A stretch of DNA of 11,845 bases from Thermoplasmata archaeon. GTDB lineage: Archaea; Thermoplasmatota; Thermoplasmata; Thermoplasmatales; Thermoplasmataceae. The notes under the pieces are model-generated. The model was not told where the DNA came from. It saw only the letters and a list, made by a program, of their open reading frames with translations, and made no database searches. Position 1 is the first letter of the stretch; each line of letters opens with the position of its first letter. Positions 1-6,289 of this stretch are shown one piece after another. Both the position numbers and the translations under genes were made by a program. The stretch is from positions 1-11,845 of the forward strand of contig JAJZZW010000047.1 in assembly GCA_021797385.1 (NCBI GenBank), given 5' to 3'.

Positions 1-496
1 GCTGGTAAAAACAATGAATCTTGAAAGCATGGTAGAAAATTAGTGCACCCACAGTACAGTTGGTGAAAAGTCTGGAAAAATAGCATTCTGCATTCTACAA
101 AAATAAAATAGATGTAAAGTCACGTAAAATATAACAATAATGGATAAACACATAATTATTATGGAGAAGAAAACGAGAAGTTGCCTTAAGGGATATGCTG
201 CAATCCTGAAAGTTCTATATATTACAAAAAATTTACGTAATGTTTAACATATTTGGATTATGCAATTTATTAGACACAGATTGTCCTGGAATTCACTGGA
301 ATTTAAATACATTTATTTTCCTACAATCGGTGCAAATTTCGGTAAGGTTGTTCTGAAATCTATATTTTTTGAACTCTACTTTACGGCATATAACAATATC
401 AACTCCAAATTTGATTTTGCAGGAAAAGCGAATTTCCTTAAGTATGCAAATCCATTGAGGCAGAAATACTTAAAGCTATAAAGAAAAATGAAAAAA
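1..496. other. gene-poor AT-rich interval, possible decayed ORFs
   Basis: No convincing gene is visible here. Frame 2 from position 2 runs 13 codons to a TAG at 41-43 and could be the 3' end of a gene lying to the left, but the peptide is too short to identify. A 35-codon ORF (140-247, lysine-rich) and a 73-codon ORF (260-481, aromatic-rich) share one frame and are separated only by the TAA at 245-247 and four codons. Together they could be one broken coding sequence, or chance open frame in AT-rich DNA. Neither has a TATA box at the 24-26 nt distance seen for genes elsewhere in the window. I recognise no domain in either. An 8-bp palindrome TTACGTAA sits at 233-240. Confidence 0.4.
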
Positions 497-504
497 TTTT
501 ATAC
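497..504 (+). promoter_or_regulatory. TATA box for the UPF0173 hydrolase gene
   Basis: TTTTATAC, preceded by an A-rich stretch, is centred about 24-25 nt before the ATG at 525. That is the spacing expected in archaea when the transcript begins at or next to the start codon. It would lie only about 6 nt from the GTG at 507, which argues against that codon being the start. Confidence 0.6.
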
Positions 505-524
505 TAGTGGACAATAAAATATTC

Positions 525-1199
525 ATGAAAACGGGAATAACATGGCATGGACATGCCGGATTCAGCATTAAAGGCAGCTTAGACATACTTATAGATCCAT
601 TTTTCACTGGAAATCCACTTGCCAGGGAGGCTGCGGAAAATATGAAACCCGATATTATCCTTCTGACCCATGGTCATTTTGACCATTCAGGAGATGCAGT
701 AAAAATTTCAATGAAAAACGGTGCTCCTGTTCTGTGCTCATTCGAACTTTCCGAAATATTAAAAAAGGAGGATGTAAAAACAATCGATATAAATCCTGGC
801 GGAACTGTGGACTTCAAGGGTGCAAAAATAACGGCGGTTCCGGCAATACACTCTTCAAGTTATAACGGGTTGTATGCCGGTGAAGCAATGGGTTTTATCG
901 TAGATAATGGGGATATTAGAATATACCATGCCGGGGATACCACATATTTCAAAGATATGGAACTTATAAGAAAACTCCATAAACCGGATGTTGCCATGCT
1001 GCCTATCGGAGGGCATTATACAATGGATATTGATGGTGCAGTGGAGGCAATCAAACTCCTCGATGTAAAGAAAGCCATACCGATGCATTATAATACTTTT
1101 CCGCCAATCGAGGCAGATGCATCAGAATTCAAAAGAAAAGTAGCATCAGCTGGTTCTGAAGTTATAATTCCTGATGTGGGTAAGAGTTTTCGATTATAA
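525..1199 (+). CDS. UPF0173-type metal-dependent hydrolase (MBL fold)
   Basis: A 224-residue metallo-beta-lactamase-fold protein of the UPF0173 (YtkL-like) family, predicted to be a cytoplasmic zinc-dependent hydrolase of unknown physiological substrate. The N-terminus ([11 protein letters not shown]) is the family's opening strand. The metal site is complete: H49-x-H51-x-D53-H54 in THGHFDH, H109, D138 in HAGD, H164 in GGHYTMD and H188 in PMHYNTFP. The length matches the family, usually about 225-230 residues. The frame is open back to a GTG at 507, but ATG 525 is preferred because it begins directly at the family motif and has a TATA box about 25 nt upstream, fitting a leaderless mRNA. Its stop lies 7 bp from the stop of the convergent VirB4-type gene, and T-rich DNA follows (1206-1216), possibly aiding termination. 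The family call is firm; the substrate cannot be inferred. Confidence 0.93.
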   Translation: MKTGITWHGHAGFSIKGSLDILIDPFFTGNPLAREAAENMKPDIILLTHGHFDHSGDAVKISMKNGAPVLCSFELSEILKKEDVKTIDINPGGTVDFKGAKITAVPAIHSSSYNGLYAGEAMGFIVDNGDIRIYHAGDTTYFKDMELIRKLHKPDVAMLPIGGHYTMDIDGAVEAIKLLDVKKAIPMHYNTFPPIEADASEFKRKVASAGSEVIIPDVGKSFRL

Positions 1200-1206
1200 T
1201 ATATGT

Positions 1207-3144
1207 TTATTTATTTCCAGCTATTTTTAATTTCCTTATAAGCGTGCCTGTTGAGTAAAAACATTCTGAATAATCGAAATTGCTACCTCCTGCAAGGGAT
1301 ACAGGATCGATAGTGTAACCTAGGAATAGTTTATCCTTAATTTTTTCATGTTGCCTGAATATGAAATAATTTACCGAGTTTCTCAGAATAGACTCAGCAT
1401 AACTGTTGAAATAATAGTCATTGACGTTCTGTGTAACCGTGATCAGGGATATTTTGTTGTGTCTCCCATTTCTTGCCAGCATATCAACCATTTCGGCATT
1501 TTCAGCATTCTTAATAAAAAGATGGCTTTCATCGATAACTACTATTTTATTACCCTCCCTGTTCTCGGCCAGGGAAACAGTTAAACTGATAGCAAGTCTG
1601 AAAAAAAGATCCCTGAAACGTGTATCCCCGTAATCAAAACGAAATACACATCTGTTCCCTGAAACTTTTACGGGCTCACTGAACAGTTTTCCGGTTAGAA
1701 AATTTTTATTGACTGAATTATATGCATTATATTTTATAATTTCTGAAACAAGTTCACTGAAAATTATATCACCACTCTTTTTCTCAAGAAGCTCCATCAA
1801 TTGCGTGATTTTATCTGAAGGTATACCGCTGATTTTTTCCATAACCTCAGGAATAATATTCCTGATTAATCCGGGGCCAATGGTAAAATCTGGATATTCC
1901 CCTGATCCAAGTTCTATAATCTGGTTACCACTGTATTCCTTTAGGGGATCTATAATAAATACTGATGAAGAATTTATGAACCTATTGAGTAACATACCTG
2001 TAAAGTACGATTTTCCAGATCCAGTTTCGCCTGTTATCGCCACGTTATACGATGGTCCATGGAAGAGATTTAAATACACTTTTTTACCGGTTATTAAATT
2101 AAAACCTAGAAATTCCCCTGAATTCTCTGGTATTGCAGTAAATCCACAGGGAAATATGGAGGAAATAGTCTCTGGATCCATTATATATTTTTTACCCTGA
2201 GTTGCAGTTTCTAAAGGATTAAAGGATGCCTTATTAAAAAAATGAAATCCTCTCATTTTGAAGCCTGCAGATTCCATAGTTTTTCTGAACCTGTCACTGT
2301 ATTCCCGTAGCTGTGCCGGGTGTTCTGATAAAATTGAAAAGCGAATGAATATATTATAAAGCTTATCCTGCCTGGAGAGGTATTCGAGAGATGATATCTG
2401 CTTCTTTAGCAGTGAGGCGTAGTGCCCTGATTTTGTGTACGATAATTCTGCCTTTCTTGAGGCCATCAACCTTTTGAGAAAAATATCTTTTTCTATGATC
2501 GGCTTCAGTTCCATATTCATCTCGATCATAAAGCCAAGCTTCTCAATAATGGACTGGTAAAGAAAATCTGAAGAATATTCCGTGTCCAGAACATCAAAAT
2601 ACGCTCCATATAAATCATCCTTTTTAAAGTAATTTGAATTGGTACTTACTCTGGTATAGAACAGAGATGAGATTAATTTTTCGTCATCAACTAACCGCGC
2701 TTTTACTGAATTTCCAGATGTAAAAGATGGAATATTCTCCCGTATAATATCAATTGCATGGTTAAAACTGCTCCTGTTTGATTTTAGGAATATAAATGTT
2801 CTGTAGTAGAAGGCATCTCCGATTTTTTCTGCCCTTGTTTGTACAGTTACATTGCATGTAATTTTATCAAGCATCCGTGCTATTGCCATCATCTGTATTC
2901 CCTTTGCACTATCAGTGTAAAGCTCTTTATTTTCTATCTCTATAACCGTGAAAATAAATTTGCCGGAAATCCCATACAATTCATTATTTCTGATAAATTT
3001 TAAATCAGAGGCTGAACTTTTAAAGTACAGTTTCCTCAACGAATATATATTTCCAGGTTCGAATCTGAGCAATGCCATAATAATGAAATATACGATTCCT
3101 GTTATTATTGCAAGAGATAAGTACCCGGTTGATATAATAGCCAC
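1207..3144 (-). CDS. VirB4/CedB-type conjugation or DNA-transfer ATPase
   Basis: A P-loop ATPase of the VirB4/TrbE/HerA superfamily, 645 residues when counted from the first GTG. Such enzymes are membrane-attached hexamers that power pilus dynamics or DNA transport. Visible elements, in order: the end of a membrane hairpin (about 4-27), a VirB4-type N-terminal domain (about 45-340), Walker A GETGSGKS (372-379), the strand motif FIIDPLKEY (396-404), Walker B IVVIDESH (534-541) with the catalytic Glu, and the VirB4-like RNGRHNKIS arginine segment and TQ motif (558-572). All motor residues are intact. It is the last gene of a minus-strand operon after a pilin-like and a VirB6/CedA-like gene. The GTG at 3144 is the first usual start codon, but it cuts through the first helix of the hairpin, so the true start probably lies upstream (see 3145-3247). 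HerA proper is less likely, because there is no NurA neighbour and there are membrane-protein partners. Confidence 0.85.
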   Translation of the reverse strand: MAIISTGYLSLAIITGIVYFIIMALLRFEPGNIYSLRKLYFKSSASDLKFIRNNELYGISGKFIFTVIEIENKELYTDSAKGIQMMAIARMLDKITCNVTVQTRAEKIGDAFYYRTFIFLKSNRSSFNHAIDIIRENIPSFTSGNSVKARLVDDEKLISSLFYTRVSTNSNYFKKDDLYGAYFDVLDTEYSSDFLYQSIIEKLGFMIEMNMELKPIIEKDIFLKRLMASRKAELSYTKSGHYASLLKKQISSLEYLSRQDKLYNIFIRFSILSEHPAQLREYSDRFRKTMESAGFKMRGFHFFNKASFNPLETATQGKKYIMDPETISSIFPCGFTAIPENSGEFLGFNLITGKKVYLNLFHGPSYNVAITGETGSGKSYFTGMLLNRFINSSSVFIIDPLKEYSGNQIIELGSGEYPDFTIGPGLIRNIIPEVMEKISGIPSDKITQLMELLEKKSGDIIFSELVSEIIKYNAYNSVNKNFLTGKLFSEPVKVSGNRCVFRFDYGDTRFRDLFFRLAISLTVSLAENREGNKIVVIDESHLFIKNAENAEMVDMLARNGRHNKISLITVTQNVNDYYFNSYAESILRNSVNYFIFRQHEKIKDKLFLGYTIDPVSLAGGSNFDYSECFYSTGTLIRKLKIAGNK

Positions 3145-3247
3145 AATCGATATGCCTGCTATAATTATTATAAATTTAACCAGTGATATATTGTAAATAT
3201 AGGATTTGAAATTATATACATTGGCAGGAATCTTAATTTATCTCACC
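3145..3247 (-). other. probable 5' extension of the VirB4-type gene, non-standard start
   Basis: The VirB4 frame stays open upstream of GTG 3144 to the TAA at 3238-3240, adding 31 codons. These encode an opening like that of PrgI/VirB3 proteins (IPANVYNF) and a hydrophobic run (VKFIIIIAGISI) that completes the first helix of a two-helix hairpin. No ATG, GTG or TTG occurs in this stretch. The codons nearest the preceding gene's end are ATT at 3237-3235, which overlaps that gene's TAA by one base, and ATT at 3231-3229. A Shine-Dalgarno-like GGGTGA (3248-3243) lies 5 nt before the first ATT and 11 nt before the second. I read this as initiation at ATT with translational coupling, giving a protein of about 676 residues. 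A sequencing or assembly error that removed a normal start is an alternative. Confidence 0.5.
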
Positions 3248-4159
3248 CTTGCTGTTCACTATTTCCGGTATCAGTTCCTCTGCTAAATTTGGAATAGACA
3301 TAATGGCATTAGAATCCCCACTCAATATGTTTTCTGGGCTAAATTCTCCCATATTTGATGATATATCCGACATTATAGCGTCAGATTCAAGAAAATTAAA
3401 ACTGCCCTGGAAATATCTGTATATTTCTGTAACAAAAAACAGCGGTGCAGTTGCTGCCACATATATCAAGCCTATGTCAAGGAATGGATTGTTAAACATG
3501 CCCAGTAAATATAGTATAATTATGGAAAAGAATGGAAAGAAAGAAATTTCAAAAAATATTCTGTAGAATTTAAACACGTGCTTTTCACTTCCAGGAAATA
3601 TAAAAAGTATTGAAGCTACAGGAATGAAAAGGATAAAGAAAAGTATGAGTGCCTGCCTTATTATCATGACACCGAAGAGAAGGATTATGGCAAGCATATA
3701 TGAGCCATTGAGCAGTACTGCCATGATCTGATTATCCGGCGAAAGCCCGGATATACCAATACTATACCAGTCAGGTTTCAAAGTGTAAATACTACTATAA
3801 AACACCAGTGATATTTTCAAAAATATAAGGGATATCTTATATGATTCAAAAAATAGAATAGATGAAATCATTATTTTTATCAAAAGTCTTGTAGCTGGAT
3901 AAGGCCTGATGAAAGAGTTATAAACCAATGTAGTAACAGCAGATAATAGAATGACGGTGACAATAATATCTGAATAAATACTATTGAAAAGGTAATTGTA
4001 GAACGATAAAAAAGCAGGATTAGCATTTATAAATTCTGTATAAGAATATTTTGGATTCAGACCATAGTTTACAGTAATATGCCAGAGCAATATTACAGAT
4101 GATCTTGCGATTTTTGTAAATATCCTTACTATCTCTCCAAAAATGGCTCCATAATTCAT
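3233..4159 (-). CDS. polytopic membrane protein, VirB6/TrbL/CedA-like
   Basis: A 308-residue integral membrane protein and the likely channel or platform component of a DNA-transfer apparatus. Hydrophobic segments lie near residues 18-31, 61-81, 92-120 (possibly two), 145-166, 168-188, 201-221 and 228-249, giving about six to eight helices. The stretch 164-194 (IRQALILFFILFIPVASILF, then FPGSEK) has the pattern seen in TrbL/VirB6-like and CedA-like proteins: an arginine entering a helix, a mid-helix proline, then a Pro-Gly-Ser/Thr-Glu-Lys turn. About 58 hydrophilic, acidic residues follow the last helix and contain SDAIMS (259-264) and SNAIMS (283-288), a small internal duplication. The ATG overlaps the pilin-like gene's stop as ATGA (4159-4156), implying coupled translation. 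The VirB4-type gene follows. The call rests on topology, this motif and context; sequence similarity in this family is low. Confidence 0.65.
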   Translation of the reverse strand: MNYGAIFGEIVRIFTKIARSSVILLWHITVNYGLNPKYSYTEFINANPAFLSFYNYLFNSIYSDIIVTVILLSAVTTLVYNSFIRPYPATRLLIKIMISSILFFESYKISLIFLKISLVFYSSIYTLKPDWYSIGISGLSPDNQIMAVLLNGSYMLAIILLFGVMIIRQALILFFILFIPVASILFIFPGSEKHVFKFYRIFFEISFFPFFSIIILYLLGMFNNPFLDIGLIYVAATAPLFFVTEIYRYFQGSFNFLESDAIMSDISSNMGEFSPENILSGDSNAIMSIPNLAEELIPEIVNSKGEIN

Positions 4160-4413
4160 ATTTTCCCTGTTACCACATAGTTAAACACTGTGAATAAAAT
4201 ACCACTGATGGCAAGGATATATATCACTGTTCCTATAGTTGCATTTTTCAGTTTCTCCCTTGCCATATATTTTTTATTTTCATCAGTACTGAAAAAACTC
4301 AGGGCAACAGGAATCCATAGAATTGTAATCAGTATAGCAGATACCGATATGGCTATATCATCTATCCTGCCAAGCATTGCGTTTATGGATGCTACTGCAT
4401 ATTCAATTAACAT
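4156..4413 (-). CDS. two-helix pilin-like protein (VirB2/TrbC/CedA1 type)
   Basis: An 85-residue membrane protein with the layout of conjugative and Ced/Ted pilins: a short amphipathic N-terminus (1-17), helix 1 (about 18-42, ending WIPVALSFFS), a charged loop (43-57, TDENKKYMAREKLKN) and helix 2 (about 58-82, starting ATIGTVIYILA). The Trp before the loop, the loop's Asp/Glu then Lys/Arg content and the small-residue-Gly entry into helix 2 are the pattern of T4SS pilins, whose subunits pack as helical hairpins. The frame is open to a GTG at 4434, which would add seven residues. ATG 4413 is chosen because a TATA box lies 25 nt upstream and the GTG lies directly beside that box. It is the first gene of the operon and overlaps the next by ATGA. 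A small membrane chaperone or holin-like protein is the main alternative. Confidence 0.62.
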   Translation of the reverse strand: MLIEYAVASINAMLGRIDDIAISVSAILITILWIPVALSFFSTDENKKYMAREKLKNATIGTVIYILAISGILFTVFNYVVTGKI

Positions 4414-4434
4414 TTTTGGTAATGGAAAAAACAC

Positions 4435-4442
4435 TATAAAAT
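4435..4442 (-). promoter_or_regulatory. TATA box for the pilin/CedA-like/VirB4 operon
   Basis: On the minus strand the sequence reads ATTTTATA, centred 25 nt before the ATG at 4413. No other comparable box is evident before the two downstream genes, so one transcript of about 3.2 kb probably covers all three. Confidence 0.55.
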
Positions 4443-4488
4443 ATTAATTATATTGGAGCATTAATAATATATTTTTCAAATAATAACT

Positions 4489-5274
4489 TTAGAACAGTTT
4501 TTTCTGTCTGTCTGCAAGCATCTTCACATGATCCGGCAATCTCAGTTCATTCCTTATATATTTAAGAGTTTCAGGTGAGAAGCCTTCATAATGGTTGTTG
4601 GCATAAATAAAAGCAGTATTTATTCCATAACTGTTTTTCATAATATTGTCCACCCAGTTTCTGATTTCTTTATGTCGGTTGATTCTGATTTCACCCAGTT
4701 GACTCTTATTTAGTTCCTTATTTCCCAGAAAACGAATGTATAGGTTTTCCGTGGTTTTTATCAATGGCGGTCTTACATAATCAAGAACGGGCCATGCCAT
4801 TGTTATCCCGTATTTTTTCAATAGTGAATACGTTTCATTTCTGAACCAGGAGATATGTCTGAATTCAAGCGCAAATTCAATATCCTGAGGAAGCATTTCA
4901 ATAAAACCTTCCATGATTTCTAGGTTAAAAACAAAATCAGGCGGTAATTGAATAAGTATAATTCCAAGTTTTTCCCTGAGTAATAATATATTTTTAAGGA
5001 AAAAATCAAGGTCATTTTTACAGTTTTGCAATCGATCATCATGTGTTATTTTTTTCGGCATTTTCGGAGAAAAGATGAAATTTTCAGGAACTGAATCGTA
5101 CCATTTTCTCACTGTGCCCGCACCCTGGGCAGCGTAGAATGTGGAATCAATTTCTACCGTGTCGAACAATTTTGAGTAAATTTTCAAAAAATTATTTTGG
5201 GTCTCAGAGAGACCATATACTTTTCCTCTCCAGAAATCATAACTCCAGCCCGAGCATCCGGTTCTGAATTCCAT
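4489..5274 (-). CDS. DUF72 (YecE-like, COG1801) family protein
   Basis: A 261-residue protein of the DUF72/YecE family, predicted to be a soluble TIM-barrel protein. The biochemical role of the family is not established. The family blocks appear in order: GCSGWSYDFW (6-15), EIDSTFY (41-47), FSPKMPKKITH (68-78), LIQLPPDF (108-115), ALEFRHISW (135-143), YIRFLGN (179-185) and YANNHYEG (224-231). The length is typical and nothing is missing. The ATG at 5274 begins directly at the first conserved strand and has an AT-rich TATA-like element about 25 nt upstream, so it probably has its own leaderless promoter. It lies between the methyltransferase gene (56 bp upstream) and the pilin-type operon (75 bp downstream), all on the same strand. 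Whether it shares their function is unknown. Confidence 0.93.
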   Translation of the reverse strand: MEFRTGCSGWSYDFWRGKVYGLSETQNNFLKIYSKLFDTVEIDSTFYAAQGAGTVRKWYDSVPENFIFSPKMPKKITHDDRLQNCKNDLDFFLKNILLLREKLGIILIQLPPDFVFNLEIMEGFIEMLPQDIEFALEFRHISWFRNETYSLLKKYGITMAWPVLDYVRPPLIKTTENLYIRFLGNKELNKSQLGEIRINRHKEIRNWVDNIMKNSYGINTAFIYANNHYEGFSPETLKYIRNELRLPDHVKMLADRQKKLF

Positions 5275-5292
5275 ATATCAATATGTGTGATT

Positions 5293-5303
5293 ATTTAATA
5301 AAT
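5293..5303 (-). promoter_or_regulatory. TATA-like element for the DUF72 gene
   Basis: On the minus strand TTTATTAAATA is centred about 25 nt before the ATG at 5274, matching the spacing of the better TATA boxes in the window. Confidence 0.4.
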
Positions 5304-5330
5304 TTATACTGATACTACTGCTAACTATTA

Positions 5331-6113
5331 TTACCATTTTCCTGAGAGTTTAACTATATTTGTATAAAAGGCTATTTTTCTGGATTCAGTTTTATCCGGT
5401 TTTCCATTATGATTTGGCTCTTCCCTTACGAAAGAAGGTTTGCCGAATACTTTAACCGGAAATGCATCTGATGCGTTGAAATTCATGGCATATTTACCCT
5501 TTATTGCTATTACCTCTTTACCCAGTTCCTTAAAATCATCCGCCGTAAAATTATGCACGTACCAATTTTTCCCGGGATAAGGAGGGTCGATGTAAAAGAA
5601 TGTATCCGAAGAATCATACTTTTCTATTAATCCCCTGAAGTCCATATTCTCTAGCTTCATTTTTCCAATTAAATGTGAGGCTTTAATTAGATTAGATACA
5701 TTTTTGCGATACGTTCCGTATAGTGATTTATCCTTTTTGCCGTATGTTTCCCCCATACCTCCGAAACCAGAATTAAAATTGAAGAAAATTGAAAATGCTT
5801 TTTCAACTTCTGGGTCTTCATTGTTCAACACAATTCTACCATCATAGTAATCAAAAAATAATTGTCTATCCATTGCAAGTGCGTTTGCAGCCCTGTAGAA
5901 GGGGGGAAAGTGGGTTTTCAGGGCTGTGAATAATATGTAAAGATCTCTGTTAATATCATTGTAAACTATATCCCTAGAACGGATATTTAATGCAACGGAC
6001 CCCGATCCGCCAAAAACATCAACGAATATACTGCATCCGCACTGATCGTATATTCTCTGGATATCCTCCACTACGCTCGTTTTTGATCCAGGATATTTCA
6101 TTATTCTCAGCAT
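5331..6113 (-). CDS. D12-class adenine-N6 DNA methyltransferase
   Basis: A 260-residue, Dam-like (D12 class, alpha group) DNA methyltransferase that moves the methyl group of S-adenosylmethionine to N6 of adenine in a specific DNA sequence. Visible motifs: KYPGSK (6-11, N-terminal SAM-site block), FVDVFGGSGSV (30-40, motif I), YNDIN (51-55, acidic ribose-binding block) and the catalytic YIDPPY (174-179, motif IV). The region between about residues 60 and 165 would be the target-recognition insert, so specificity cannot be read from the sequence. ATG 6113 is used; ATG 6101, four codons later, is also possible. No restriction endonuclease is adjacent, so this is either a solitary methylase, the survivor of a restriction system or a phage-derived gene. 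The co-oriented DNA-transfer operon downstream raises the possibility that it marks incoming or self DNA; that is speculative. Confidence 0.9.
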   Translation of the reverse strand: MLRIMKYPGSKTSVVEDIQRIYDQCGCSIFVDVFGGSGSVALNIRSRDIVYNDINRDLYILFTALKTHFPPFYRAANALAMDRQLFFDYYDGRIVLNNEDPEVEKAFSIFFNFNSGFGGMGETYGKKDKSLYGTYRKNVSNLIKASHLIGKMKLENMDFRGLIEKYDSSDTFFYIDPPYPGKNWYVHNFTADDFKELGKEVIAIKGKYAMNFNASDAFPVKVFGKPSFVREEPNHNGKPDKTESRKIAFYTNIVKLSGKW

Positions 6114-6135
6114 AATTACCGGTAAAACTATATGC

Positions 6136-6150
6136 TTTATTATTATATAA
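6136..6150 (-). promoter_or_regulatory. TATA-rich promoter of the methyltransferase gene
   Basis: On the minus strand TTATATAATAATAAA lies 23-37 nt before the ATG at 6113. The best TATA match (6143-6150) is about 33 nt away, which would give a short leader of several nucleotides rather than a strictly leaderless mRNA. It faces away from the plus-strand promoter at 6259, so 6114-6289 is a divergent promoter region. Confidence 0.4.
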
Positions 6151-6258
6151 GAAATAAAGTATCTTATGTTTAACGAACTAAGTTTTTAACATTAAAAATG
6201 GAAATTTCCCCCGGATGATAGTGGAAGCATGTTATTTATTGGCGCAATTTTTCCCTAA

Positions 6259-6268
6259 TATATAAATA
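6259..6268 (+). promoter_or_regulatory. TATA box for the MBL-like gene
   Basis: TATATAAATA is centred about 26 nt before the ATG at 6290. The TTG at 6269, which would open a longer frame, abuts this box and would not be transcribed from it. Confidence 0.65.
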
Positions 6269-6289
6269 TTGAAACTGTATGCTGTTTTT

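Noticed and set aside
507..524. GTG start for the UPF0173 gene
   Set aside because: Only about 6 nt from the TATA box; the family N-terminus begins at ATG 525.
1709..2200. 163-codon plus-strand ORF
   Set aside because: Antisense to the VirB4-type ATPase core, whose frame carries Walker motifs; no recognisable domain or promoter for the plus-strand frame.
3056..3067. GGTTCGAATCTG, resembling a tRNA T-loop
   Set aside because: No acceptor stem, D-arm or anticodon arm can be built around it, and it lies inside the VirB4-type coding region.
1207..4413. Reading the operon as part of an integrated conjugative plasmid
   Set aside because: No relaxase, VirD4, integrase, replication gene or attachment repeat is visible within several kb on either side; cannot be fully excluded from this window alone.
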